DNA of 64,000 nt from Casuarina equisetifolia (taxonomy: Eukaryota; Streptophyta; Magnoliopsida; Fagales; Casuarinaceae): positions 11,577,938 to 11,641,937 of the forward strand of contig CM052358.1 of assembly GCA_028551475.1 (NCBI GenBank), given 5' to 3'. The notes under the pieces were generated by a model. It made no database searches, was not told the DNA's origin, and saw only the letters and a list, made by a program, of their open reading frames with translations. Both the position numbers and the translations under genes were made by a program. Positions 24,203 through 37,300 of the stretch are shown here, piece by piece; position 1 is the stretch's first letter, and the number at the start of each line of letters is the position of its first letter.

Positions 24203-24900
24203 ATATCTAATTTAAAATCTTAAATAAGTAAACCAACTTATTTCTTTATAAATTATTATTCAAGTTTTTATATTTTCAATATGAGACTTAACACATTCTT
24301 TTGTCTTAAACGTGGGTCTCGTAAGGATCTTTGTCAAGCAAATGAGTTTTAGTATCATGTTAAAATTTTTATAAAATAACTTATATTTAATTTAAAATCT
24401 TAAAATATTAAGTAAAAGACCTAATTTTTTTATAAACTACTTTTTAAGTTTTTATATTTTTAATGTATAACTTAACACACTCTCTCAACCAAGTTAAGGC
24501 TACACTTCTCACAAAGATTTTTGTTCACAAGCAAAGGAACAAAAGATGGAACTTGAATTCTTAATGATCTCATTAACAATATGAGACCATAAACTCTACA
24601 TTATTTATTTAACACACTCTCTAATCCTAATCATCAAAACCAAATCATCTTACAATGCTTTTTGGTATGTAGATTTTAGACTTACCATATCCATAGGGAG
24701 TTCAAGGAAAACCTAAACTCCAATACCATTTTAAAAATCATAAAAAAATAGCTCATATTAAACTTAAAATTCTAAAGCATCAAGTGAAAAAAAAAACTTA
24801 TCATTTTATAAACTAGTTTTCAAATTCTCATGTTTATGACATAAGACTTAACACATCCTCTTGTCTTAAGTGTGGGTCCCATAAAGATCTTTATTCATTA
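24203..24900. repeat. three related AT-rich repeat copies
   Basis: Copies starting near 24208, 24387 and 24727 share the order taatttaaaatcttaaa, a region ending in tataaact, then ttaacacatt/c and, in two copies, cttgtcttaa.cgtgggtc followed by aaggatctttgt or aaagatcttta. The copies are diverged. The motif order resembles the LTR end and leader of small plant retroelements, but no full element was delimited. Confidence 0.6.
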
Positions 24901-27529
24901 AGTCAAGAACTTTAGGCTAAAGATAGAATCTAGATTATGGACAACAACTTTCATGCCATTTATGTAACAACATTCTTGACAATGAAGATTTCACCTAACA
25001 AAGTCCTGCATCATATTCGCAATGAAATTGACTTAGCGATAAAAAGATGAGTGAAAAAGTAATCTTTACCGACAAAGCCTTTAGTGTGCCTAAACTCTTT
25101 TCTTTTAGATTCTCAGGTATATAACTAGCATTGTTCCATTTAAAATTAAAGGTTCCTCAATATAAGAGTTTAGTTATTTTTATCTTTAACATATAAATGC
25201 TGATGGACAAAACTGAGGCCTATATGAAGGTTGAACAAATTCTTTAGCGGATTCTTTTCCCATGCTTAATATAGGCCTGATTTTACTCCATAAGTATTCT
25301 TTACTATTTACCCAGCATGGCCCTAAGTGATCAAAGTATAATATATATTGAAGTTTTATCATGAGGCCGAGAAAGTTACAAGTTTATAGTAATATAATAT
25401 CCTATGCATGTGTACCCAACCCTTCCTTTAGCACGAAGGGAAGATATCAATTATCCATGCCTAATGTTAAGCTCCTGGTCTTTATTTTTCTATGTTTTTA
25501 ATTTTTGGGATATGAAAAGAGGAAATGGAAGAAGTATTCATAAAATTAAACATTTATCAAGAATACATTTAACTTTAATCTATCATTTAAAACTCTCACA
25601 AAGGCCACATAAAAGGGTGCTTACAACCTAAAGTTTGACATAGACGTACCCCTTGTACTTGGTCTATAACTAAAATGGCTTGAAACTGACTAAAGGAAGC
25701 TGTAAGAATCTCAATGAACATGTACTTTAAATCACCAGTCTTTGTTACCTAGCATTTATATTACTCTGAATGATATGTATCTATCTTAGACTGCATATAC
25801 ATAGGTGGGTATAATAATACATATATCTGTATCTAGACTTCATAATGGTACTTCGTAACCACTATGCAATTGAGTATTCCAAAGTACCCATATGTACTCT
25901 GTGACCAAGAAAAGCTTGTAAGATCCATCTCTAAAGAAAATGTAATCAAAATCTAGCAATAATGATGAAAGATGACGAGGGTAATAGAGACTTGAAAAAA
26001 CAAAAGATGGGAATATGACTTTAATGCTTTTTTTTTTTTTTTGGGTACTGGAACCAAGTGATGTTAATCAATGTGATCAAGTTTTCCAGCCGACCTCTAA
26101 GCGATGAGCAAAAACCACCAATAATTGCGGCCAAAAGAATTGAGGAAAATAAATAGTTCGAACCAAAATTAAATTCCTCCACAATGAAATAACAGAACAG
26201 AAAACATAGGAATACAACCTTAATAACAATCTTTTTTAACGATACTAGAAGAGGTCTAGAAACACACACGAACCCAAATTTCTGTGACCGTAAGTAGTAA
26301 AAATTTTGAAAAAGTACATGCTAGTAAATTAAATTTACATATATATAACTCAAGAAATCAAATTAACTGGCTTATAGATACTACTTCATCCTTGAATGTC
26401 TTTGTTCTTTCATGTAATCATATTAGTGGCACACTCAAAATATTATATTTCGAATTTACTGCAATTGATCTTTTAAGTCGATAATTATTTAAAATATTAT
26501 TTTTGATAGTAGAAAGGATCTTCGCTACCACATGCAAACTAACTAAACGCAACTGTAAAAGGACGTCTGACTTCTGAAAAGTTAAAGAGTACTGTCTTTT
26601 TCACAAATTTGTTAATATTATTTAATTTTTTGATATCTGTGTCAGTGGGCCCCATTGTATCCTACGGCCGAGGTAGAGGTTAGGTTAATCACGTGCACCG
26701 GCACGTTAAAGGACTGCCACGTACAATGCAGGCTTCAGAATTACCATTCTACCCCATTCTTAAGGTTGCCCCAAGTGGAAGAGATTCTTAGCCCACACAC
26801 ACATTATCAATGCTTTTGTACCTACAAAGACAGGACAGAAGATGTTGCTGTTCTCTACCCATTTTAGCAAGGGGGGCACCCTATGAATTTCAATATTACA
26901 CTTCTAGCCATACACAACAGGGACCGTTATCCAGATTATACTTCCTAGTACGATTTCCACACTTTATTACCTTATCTAGCTTCTGTAAAACTCAGAGCCA
27001 CTGCATAAACATAAAAAGTAAATGGCACAGAAAAGTAGAATCCAGCGCTGTCTAAATCCATTCCAACAGCTTACAACGCAGTAAAGTGTTTATAAAATCA
27101 TGAACATGTAACATCTTGTTTCCATGATTGTGATACCAATTGGGTTTATGAAAGATATGCACTCCTTCATGGGACATTATGTTCGAATGATACACTTGAA
27201 CTCTGGATTTCAAATCATTATACTGGTGAGGATTTTAATTTTTTTAAAGCAGAACAAATGAGGTGTGCTGGTAACAATTTATCAATAGAATCTTGTAATA
27301 AAAGCAAATCTTTGTGACTTTAAGACTAGCACTGTAACATACTCCAGCTATAAATCTTGAAGGAAATAAAGATATACCAGTTTAGTTCAGAGCAGTGTTA
27401 TGTATTTATCTTTGTTTTAAATATGGTCAAAGACCTGCAAAAGCATATTCGGAGTATGTTAAAGTCATTGATTAAGGTGGGGTGGTGCCCAGCCCAAAGA
27501 TAAAACAGGAGAGGTGCCCAAACTGGTAT
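24901..27529. other. intergenic upstream of the DEMETER-like gene
   Basis: AT-rich sequence without recognisable exons. It contains an ACGT-core cluster near 26690 (listed separately) and otherwise nothing distinctive. Confidence 0.5.
26690..26723. promoter_or_regulatory. cluster of three ACGT cores
   Basis: CACGTG-like, GGCACGTT and GCCACGTA sites lie within about 32 bases. ACGT cores are binding sites for plant bZIP and bHLH factors (G-box/ABRE type). The cluster is about 1.7 kb upstream of the DEMETER-like start codon, so a role in that promoter is possible but not shown. Confidence 0.3.
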
Positions 27530-28374
27530 GTTTCTTGTATGTATAGCAAACACTCTCTGTTTGGCTCATTTTTCCTACCTTTTTCCTCTTACTACTTTCT
27601 GTCCTTGTTTCTTCTCTCTCCTCCTGGCTTAACCGTGGAGATTGGGCTGGAATTTTTCCGGCATTGACTTACTTCTGAGTCCCTCCGGTCGAGCCACCTG
27701 ACTCACCGCCAGATCGGTGAGCTCAATAACTTTCTAGCCGTTTTTAAATTCATGCATGATAGAACAAAGCCCAGAATAAGCATTTATACATCTTCATATC
27801 ATAAAGAGATTCGCCAAGGATTTTGTCAATCTTTTGCTCCACAATTCTTGTCATTTAAAACGTATTAAGGTAGCCCATTTTACTACTCAATTTCACTAGT
27901 GTAATCTTGAAATACATACTACCTTTCTTCTGATTCGTTTTCTTGTGTTTCTCATGTTTATGTGATTCCCATGGAGCACAGATATATATAACTGACTAGT
28001 GCTGTTGAGAAATATCTGGAGTATTACTTGCCAGCATTTATACCAAACATATCTTTTGTTTTTTTCCTTTTGCGTTATTTCTGCAATCTTGTTGTATCTT
28101 GATGCATGTCAAGCTTGGTGAAGGTTGTATGAGGCAGACATAATTTGGGTGCTCAGGAAGAGTGGGTTTCTGGCAAATGGGTTAAAAGGTCAAGAAGGGA
28201 TCACCGAAACCACCGGTTAGCCGCTGGAGGATGATTAGGGGCTTGGAGCATAGGGATTAACGTTGACACAACAGCGAGGTGGAAGAATTTTCAAAGATGG
28301 GAATTGCTGGATAAGAGGGATGAATATTGGAGAGGGGAGTTTCATTTCCACAGGCTAAAGAAGAAATCAGAGTT
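27530..28374 (+). other. probable 5' leader region of the DEMETER-like gene
   Basis: A C/T-rich stretch at about 27530-27714 ends at a good donor (agatcg|gtgagc). A likely acceptor near 28110 (catgtcaag) precedes GC-richer sequence that runs into the start codon at 28375. This suggests a non-coding first exon plus an intron in the leader. The boundaries are inferred only from splice signals and composition. Confidence 0.4.
28320..28358 (+). other. upstream ORF (12 codons) before the DEMETER-like start
   Basis: ATG AAT ATT GGA ... TAA encodes MNIGEGSFISTG and stops 16 bases before the ATG at 28375, in a different frame. The main frame is itself open upstream (RGVSFPQAKEE... reaching MGSWIP). 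A one-base loss here would join this ATG to the main frame and add about 18 residues. It may therefore be a regulatory upstream ORF, or the trace of an indel that shortened the N terminus. Confidence 0.55.
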
Positions 28375-31300
28375 ATGGGTTCTTGGATACCCATCACACC
28401 GGAGAAGCCAATTCCATCAAGATCTCATCCGATCGCAGTCGACCGGAATGGGAACCTAGTGGGGAGAGCGAATTTGCAAGAACTGAATGGATGTTCAAAT
28501 GGGTACGCAGAAGAGATGCCGCCGCATTGGATGGGCTTTGAGCAAAATATGAACCCAAATGGACAAGTGATTCAGAATGGAGGCTACTTTGGTTTTGAGG
28601 AAAGCCAGGAAAAGCAAAGCCAGATGAGTGATCACTTAGCAGACTCCTTCCATAATGACAGCACAATTTGGGAGACTAATCCGTTAGCTAAACTTCTGCT
28701 GATGCAGAATTCCGCTTTCATTGCCTCCGCAAATAGCAATTTCAACACAAGAGTAAGCACGGCAGCAAATAGACCTCTGATTCCCAATACGCCTCCTCAG
28801 ATTGACTCCAACCGAAGAGATTCAATGTCGTTTGGCCTCTTGCTGGGCAACCAGAATCAGCACTCCTATTTAAACCAGTTGAGCGATATGGCAAATGGAC
28901 CTCTGATTCCAGATATGCATTCTTATGGTGCCGTCAATGGAAGAGATTCAGACAGTGGCTTATTGCTGAGAAGCCAAAATCAGTTCTTTGGGTCAAACTC
29001 GTCGAAAAACTTTGATATCTTACCACAGACGCCCCAGCGTAAGTAATTTCTTGGTAATTTTTGTTTCAGTGTGAGTGACTGCGGCTAGAACTGCATTCCA
29101 CAATTTTTTTGAAAAGGATAATTGCGATTGTCTTTGTGCTGATTTCCATGTGATGAAAGTAGATGGTTAAAGAGAATAAGTTAGCATCTCAACCTGTGTC
29201 ATTGAATGAGTAGCAGATCATTGCACTTGATTACATAAATCTTTCATGAGGCATACAGCGGTCCCCTCACTTCACTGACTGACCTAGAATTGTTTACTGC
29301 TTTTTTGACTAATTTTTATGCACAACAACAATTGAATCATTTATGCAAAGTGATTTTGACATTTACCCCACGACTTCTTCACCTTCATCTTTGACTATTT
29401 GTTTGTTAGTCGTTATAATAATTTCACTAGAATGAGTTGTTGCCTTTTAATAGGAATGAAAACATAAGGGACACGGCCTTTATTAATAACCAATTTTCAT
29501 TGAGTGTCATGAAAATTGGGTAAGAACTGTTTATCTCATTACCAAACAGAAACTAGGAGAGCACAGGTAGTTTAATCTTTACAAACCACTTCTGTAAAAT
29601 TTGCTAATGCATGTACGATATAAAATGCCACTCTCTAACAAGTTTACTGCTGCTTATTATTAATGCCAAATGAGAGTTTATTGAAATAGCTCAGGGAACA
29701 CTACGTTCATCTTTTGATATTCAGAATATTTCATTGTTCTTAGCTTCATTTCCTTTTCTTAAGAAACCAACTGAAGTCTACCAAAACCGTTTTTCCCTGC
29801 AGATGGATTCACAACACCTCACCAACCCCAATATGATCTAAATTTCCCATTGACAGAAGAAGATTCTAGCCCAAGTGTTACCAATACCCTCCAGTTTACA
29901 CCAATAACACCAGAACAAGACAAGCTGGCGACTAACCAGGTTCCAACAACATTGATCGTCTCAAGAAACGAAAGCTCAAGCACGGAAAAGCAAACTGAGA
30001 CTTTGGTCACAACATTAGTAAACAAGGCACCCCAGCAACATAGTGATGAACTACTACAAAGCATTGTAGAATCGTCATCTACTGCCATATCTACAGAGGA
30101 CAAGGAGAAGACAGAATCTAAGGGAAGTGACGGAGGCATTGATCTGAACAAGACACCCCCTCAGAAACCACCCAGACGAAGAAAACACAGGCCCAAGGTA
30201 ATTAAAGAAGGCAAACCCAAAAGAATTCCAAAGCCTGCAACTCCAAAAAACAGTGAGAAACCAACAGGAAAGAGGAAGTATGTACGCAAAAACATTAGGA
30301 AAGAATCAGTAACTGAACTGGGTGATGCTCCAAGGGAAATAACAGATCTGAATGAAGTAACTGCTGCAAAATCCTGCAAGAGAGCTTTAAATTTTGACTC
30401 GGATAAGACCAGAGATGAAACCCTGGGGGAACCAGTTGGTCAGCAAGAGTTCTGGAATGGGAAAAAAAGGGCCTTCACTTTGAGTTCAGACTCTCAAACC
30501 ACAGAATTGTGCTTTGCGACTTACAGTCTGTCTGGAGCAAAGTCAGCTGTACAGGAAGACCAGGGGAATGGATTTATGGTAGAATATCAGCCACCTGGAA
30601 CCATTAGTAACTTGACTCCTTCCATGAATCAATTGCCCACCGAGTGCAGATCACTACAGGAAAACCAAGCAGCTGCAATCTCATCACCTCCAGTAAAAGA
30701 TGCGCTAATAGAATATTCACACGCAACTGGAAGATACAAATATAAGGAACATACTGATACATGCCAGAACAGGTGCACAAATGGATACACTACCATGCAG
30801 CAACAAATTCATGCAGAGGGACTAGGCAAAGTTGTCTTTCAAGCAAAAACTAATCATGAAAGCTCTGAGAAAGATATTCCAGCAAGCACCTCTCAATTAG
30901 TTCCAAAATTTTCGTCTGATTCTCGTACTGTGACAGGGCCCAAAGGAGATCATATTTGCTCTACCAAGCACATACATCCTAGTACCAACAGTCTGATTGG
31001 TTCATTATCATCTCCATATCTCTCATATGAATTTTATATAACAGGCCAAATTCTTGACAAAGGCTTTTCAGAAGCCTCCAACAAAAAGAGGACTGAGAGT
31101 GAACTCATTACAGACATCTCTGGAGCGCCTTGTCTTGCCCAAGTTGAGGACGGTTCAGGAGAAGATGAGATAAGATGCTTGAATCATACCAGTGTAAATA
31201 GGTTTGCAACAAAAATGAACCATGGAAGGAACTGCTTTGATGGTTATAAGATCTCCGAAAGAGGAAGTGAGGCCAATAAATACAATCACTCCTTGGCTGT

Positions 31301-34300
31301 CAGAGATTATTTTCCAGCCCAACAGATTTTGTCAGAACCGCACTTACCTACAGAATGGATGGGAGAGACCGGGTTATCTCCAGTACATAGTTTCCCCTCC
31401 CAAGCAGCAATTGAGGATCATAGCCAGCCTCCACCACCCCTTCTGAAACCCGCTTATGAAATTGAGAAAAGGGAGGTAGTTCAAACTTCCCATGTTCAGT
31501 CATTACCAAAAAAGCAGATCTTGGACCGCACCCCACCAAGATCAGTTTCATCTGGAAGGAAAAGAGTACAGAAAAACCAAGAAACCTCATATGATAATCC
31601 CAAACCCACAGCAAAGAGACGAGGTACTTTCATCAGAGAGAAAAAGAAAGGAAAAGAAAAAAAAAACTTTTTTAACTGTAGCATTTTATAGAGCTCATAT
31701 ATCATCCTCACTATATTCATAGCCACCTCTTGATATTTGATGCAGGTCGTCCGCCCAAAGCAAAGATACATCTCAAGCTTATAGATGAGATCACATATCG
31801 ACTAAATGCTCTCAATCTCAATGAAGGAAGCACTGAATTAGTCGAGCAAGAGCAAAATGCACTAGTTGTATACAAGGGAGATGGTGCACTTATTCCACAT
31901 CCAGGGACTGAATTTCTCGAGAAACCCAAGCGACGACCAAAGGTAGACCTTGATCCCGAAACAAACAGAATTTGGAATCTTTTGATGGGTAAGGAAGGAA
32001 GCCAAAGCTATGAAGAAACCGACAAGGAAAAGAAGAAATGGTGGGAAGAGGAGAGGAGAGTTTTTCATGGCCGAACTGACTCATTTATTGCCCGAATGCA
32101 CCTTATTCAAGGTACAGCCCCTAACAATTTTATCCAATCATGCTCAGATCATCATTAAGTCTTCTGCAATTCATATACTTTCCAAATCACATCTCTTTTA
32201 AGAATACCTCTTGAACTTGTCATTATGGCACTCTTAAGATCATTCAGTGATAAATTGAACTTCTCTTTTCCCTTAAATGAGAGTTGAATTGAACAAAACT
32301 AGAGAGAAAGACATGAATAAACACATAATACTATAAAAACTAGATATTTCTATTGACTGAAGTTCAGAGTGATCAATATAAGGAAAGTAGTGGGAAACGC
32401 TAGAAAGAAGCCATAAATTGCCAGATTTGCTACTCTGAGTCTCCTTTAGCATTAATTTTCTGGAAAAGCATAACATACCTAATGCCAAGACCAGAGCTGA
32501 CAAAATCTTTTAGGTGTTACACGGGGGAAGCAACCAGAGCATCAGTGAAAAGAGTGCACAGCAAGAAAAATGTATTTCCAAGAGACTGAGAGAAACATGG
32601 ATTTAATAGAGTTCGTTGTAAAGTCAGTGGAACTTCTTTTGAATGCTTTCTGAATGAGGAAGTCAGTTGATTTTGTTTCCACAGGCAGTTCATATGAATG
32701 ATATTAGTTTAACATATAACAGCAATGAAAATCAATCATTCACTAGAAAATTATTCAACTAGATGCATATTACTCATTACCTCATAATACCTCACAGGTG
32801 ACAGACGATTCTCACGTTGGAAAGGATCTGTTGTTGACTCAGTGATAGGGGTGTTTCTTACCCAAAATGTTTCAGACCATCTGTCAAGGTAACTTGATTA
32901 TTTTGGATAATTCTACAACCAAAGTGCCCCTGTGAGTAAAAGTTGAGGTTCAAGAAATAGCTTATATAATTTCCTCCCCGCTTTGCAGCTCTGCCTTCAT
33001 GTCTCTGGCAGCAAGATTCCCTCTTAAATCAGCAAGCAACAACGTAGCATGTCACAGTGATGGGACAAACATGCTCTTTGGAGAATCGGAAATCTGCACA
33101 ATAAATGAAGATGATGCCATCAGATGGCGCAAACAGGTTTCAAATCAACCAAATGAAAGCTCAATGACACAAATCGAATCAGCGGAGCATCAAGGAAACA
33201 TTGAAACTTCAGTAATAGAAAGGAGCCTCGTGGAGGCACATTGTCAGAGCCTAGAGGAAGAAGTTATATCGTCTCAAGATTCTTTTGATTCCTCAATCAT
33301 TCAAGGCATGGGAGGGCCAAGATCTTGCTCAGGCTCCAACTCAGAAGAGGAAGATTTTATAGCTGGGAACAGAACTAGTGACATTCAGTTTCCTACTTTA
33401 ACAAATCTTTTACAGATGGAGAAAACCACATTCCAGGAATTTTACAGCCATTATAGTGGTTCACTTATGGGTGGGCGACCAAGGTTTGTGCACAAGCAAT
33501 TTGAACATGCAGAGAATACACATGAGTCAAGAGTGGAAAGAGCAGAGAATTTAGATGGCTTTTCCACATTTACTTATTCAGGCAACCCTGACAACATACA
33601 AATGCAGGAACAAAGAGCTCCTTCATTCAACCACCATTTGCACATGATTCCAGACTATAGGGTACCCCCAGTTAAGAATTTTGAAGCACCAAGTGAAGAA
33701 AGCATATCCCGTTGGCCTGCAACTGATTTTGGACTTCCTAAGGCAATAGATTCAGATTCCAATGGCTTTAGGACTGAGGGACAGACTGAAAGTACAGGTA
33801 AGAGTACAGTCGAAGAGAATATAACGCCATGGTCTCAAGACACACCAAGAATGAACCCACAAGTAAGAACTACAAACCACTCAATGCACCAAGAAAGTAA
33901 TTCTCTAGCAAGATCACATAGTGTTTATCATGAAACATCCAGCCAGTCACACCAACTTAATGCCAACAAATCCCTCCAAGTGGATAGCCTGTCATGTACT
34001 GAACCTGTAGAAGTTGCCGAAGCACAGACCAAAAAGCAGAATAATACGGTGCAGCATGCCCCTAGTGTCCTTAGACTTGGAGAAGACGCTAATGAGAGAA
34101 TCTCCCCAGGGAATAAGCAAATAAACTTGAAAAGTAGTTTTGCTGAACCAAACTCAGTTGAGCAAGTTCGTTCCCATAGTCAGGCATCCGGTAAGACAAG
34201 TTCAAAAATCTCAAAAGTGAAAAAGGTTGAGGCAAAGGGTGAGAAAAAGAGTATAGCTGACTGGGACAGTTTAAGAAAGCAAGTGCAGGCCAATGGTAAG

Positions 34301-37300
34301 GTTAAAGAAAGAAGCAAAGATACACAGGACTCCCTGGACTATGAAGCAATAAGATGCGCTAAGGTTGGTGAAGTTTCAGATGCTATAAAAGAACGAGGAA
34401 TGAATAACATGCTAGCAGAAAGGATCCAGGTACGTTGTTTTAACAAAGCTTCAATCACTAGCAGATCAACTTCAAATGCCTCCATGAATAAGGAATCATC
34501 CAACACAAATATTCTTCACACACAAAGATAAAAATAAAAAGAGTATGTAACAGTGGTTTAATGATATTGCAGGAATTCCTGGACCGACTTGTTAGAGAAC
34601 ATGGAAGCATTGATCTGGAATGGTTAAGAGATGTTTCCCCTGATAAAGCAAAGTAAGCTATTCAAGAAGCACTTCACTCCTTTAATATTAGAAACTTCAA
34701 TCACTACGCCAACAGGTCCTTACTTAAAACCAAGTGGCCAAGGAATAACTGTAAATATAACTTTCTGCTTCAGGGATTATCTGTTAAGCATACGAGGTCT
34801 CGGGTTGAAAAGCGTGGAGTGTGTGAGGCTTTTAACACTCCACCATCTTGCTTTTCCGGTAAGATCCATATTAAAATCACTTAACACTTACCATCTTATA
34901 AGCGTTAGGAAGAATCAGGTAAATAAAATTCACATCAATACTTTCTTAAAGGTTGACACAAACGTCGGAAGGATTGCAGTTCGACTGGGATGGGTCCCCC
35001 TCCAACCCCTGCCAGAGTCACTTCAGTTACACCTCCTAGAACTGTAAGTATATAGGCCCACCAATGGTGACAAAGTGTTTGCATTGCGCAAAAATGCTAA
35101 CCAAAATCCTATATAGGTATCCGATACTGGAGTCAATTCAAAAGTATCTCTGGCCAAGATTATGCAAGCTTGATCAACGAACACTGTAATCCCAAATCTC
35201 CTCACTCAATTCTCATTGAACAGTATTTTTCTCCTGCAAAATTGATGATTAAAGAATTGCTATTCCATATCACCAAAGCTTTTACTGACCAAAGAACTGT
35301 TTCTTCTACAGGTATGAGCTGCACTACCAATTGATTACGTTTGGAAAGGTATGTAAAAAGATGTTTTACCATCAATACATTTAAAGGTATGTAATAAGCA
35401 CCTGAAGAAATGATGAATAAATTTTCCACATGCCTTGAAATCCCTGCAGGTTTTCTGCACAAAAAGTAAGCCAAATTGCAATGCTTGCCCAATGAGAGGA
35501 GAGTGCCGACACTTTGCAAGTGCTTTCGCAAGGTTCACATCCATCAGTCCTATTGTTGCATTAAGCATAAGTTATTCGCCATTGTGACTTGAATTTTCCA
35601 GGAATTAGATTCAAGCTCAGCAGTTTCTAACCAAATTCTAATGATATATAGATTAAGATGCAATGCAGAAACAAGGTCTTTAATAAATGACAGTGGCTCC
35701 AATTCCTACTGGCATGAAATAATTGACTTTTTTGTGCAATAAAGCCCCTGAAGAAATTTCAAATTTTAAGCGCACAACATTAGAGAATAGAATCTTGCTT
35801 CCTGTTGACAACTAGAAGATGAATATACAACTAGAAGATGTGATAGAAAACAATTAACATATACAAAATGATGAGTTGGAGAAAAGAAAAATCCAATCTT
35901 CCTGTGTGCAAGAGTAGCATATATTCTTCCCCAAACACCCAAACTCACCTTCACATATGCACTAGTGAAACATTCTCCTTCTGCAACTAACTACAAGCCC
36001 CACTCCTGCAGCGCAAGACTTGCACTGCCAGGACCAGAAGATAAGAGTATCGTGAGCTCAACTGTTCCTATTGCAGAAAATAGAAACCCAACTTTAGTTA
36101 TCAACCCCATGCTACTACCTCAACCTGAAAACGAGTCCCTGAAAGAAGCAGGCTATAAGAGTCGTGAATGTGAACCAATCATTGAAGAACCAGCAACACC
36201 GGAACAAGAATATCCAGAGATCTCTGAAAGTGACATTGAGGACTCATATGCTGAGGATCCTGATGAAATTCCCACCATCAAACTCAACATTGAAGAGTTC
36301 ACTGTCAATCTACAGAATTACATGCAAGGGAACATGGAACTGCAAGAAGGTGACATGTCCAAGGCTTTGGTTGCCATAAAACCAGAAGCTGCTTCAATCC
36401 CTACACCCAAACTGAAGAATGTCAGTCGACTTCGAACAGAGCATCAAGTGTAAGTAGATTCTTTGCAAAATCTCAAAGTCAAGGTACCTGCAGCAATACT
36501 TCTCCAGGAACCCTTTTTTTCTTGACGAATACCGAAAGAGCTAGATTGGTTATGTTCATAATAAAGCAATTGAACTGGAACTCAACTTCACCAAATTTAT
36601 CAAGAGCCAATCTAGCAAAAATCATTTGTGTTGAACTTATCAACATCATTACCATTGAATTCCAGTAGCAGAAAATTGCAGCTTCCGGTCACATTAAAGA
36701 TTTCTACCTTAATTCAACAAGCTATTTGATGTTTAAAATTAATTTAAGAAATAGAACTCTGCATGATGCTCACTGACAACTTCCATACTGAAATGATACA
36801 GGTATGAACTTCCAGATTCACATCCACTCTTGGAAGGGGTAAGTAAACCTCATTATCCCAGTATTATGAAGTGACCTTTATGGTAGTAAATTTCGTTGTA
36901 CCTGAGCGTTACCTTAACAAATTTGCAGATGGACAGACGAGAACCTGATGATCCAAGCCCATACCTTCTTGCTATATGGACACCAGGTAATCAACCCCTC
37001 AAGTTGCTATTTTTATACAAATAAACTAATTTCAGAAGTAACTGAAAAGGAATTCACGTAAGTCATGGTGCATTAGAGAAGCATACATCTTTCAATGCAA
37101 ATTCTCTGCGTGCAAATTTGTATGCGTCTGTGAATACACATCAACATGATCAGAGCTAGGGATAGGGTGAAGAGATGGCCAGAGTTAGTAGAAATTCCTA
37201 TCAAAGAATTAGAGGTGAAAAAGTACAAGTTTGGCATTGATTACAATCAATATATGCAAAATCTGTTACCAGGTGAAACTGCAAATTCAATTCAACCACC

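Noticed and set aside
29819..30151. 110-codon minus-strand frame
   Set aside because: Antisense to exon 2 of the demethylase gene.
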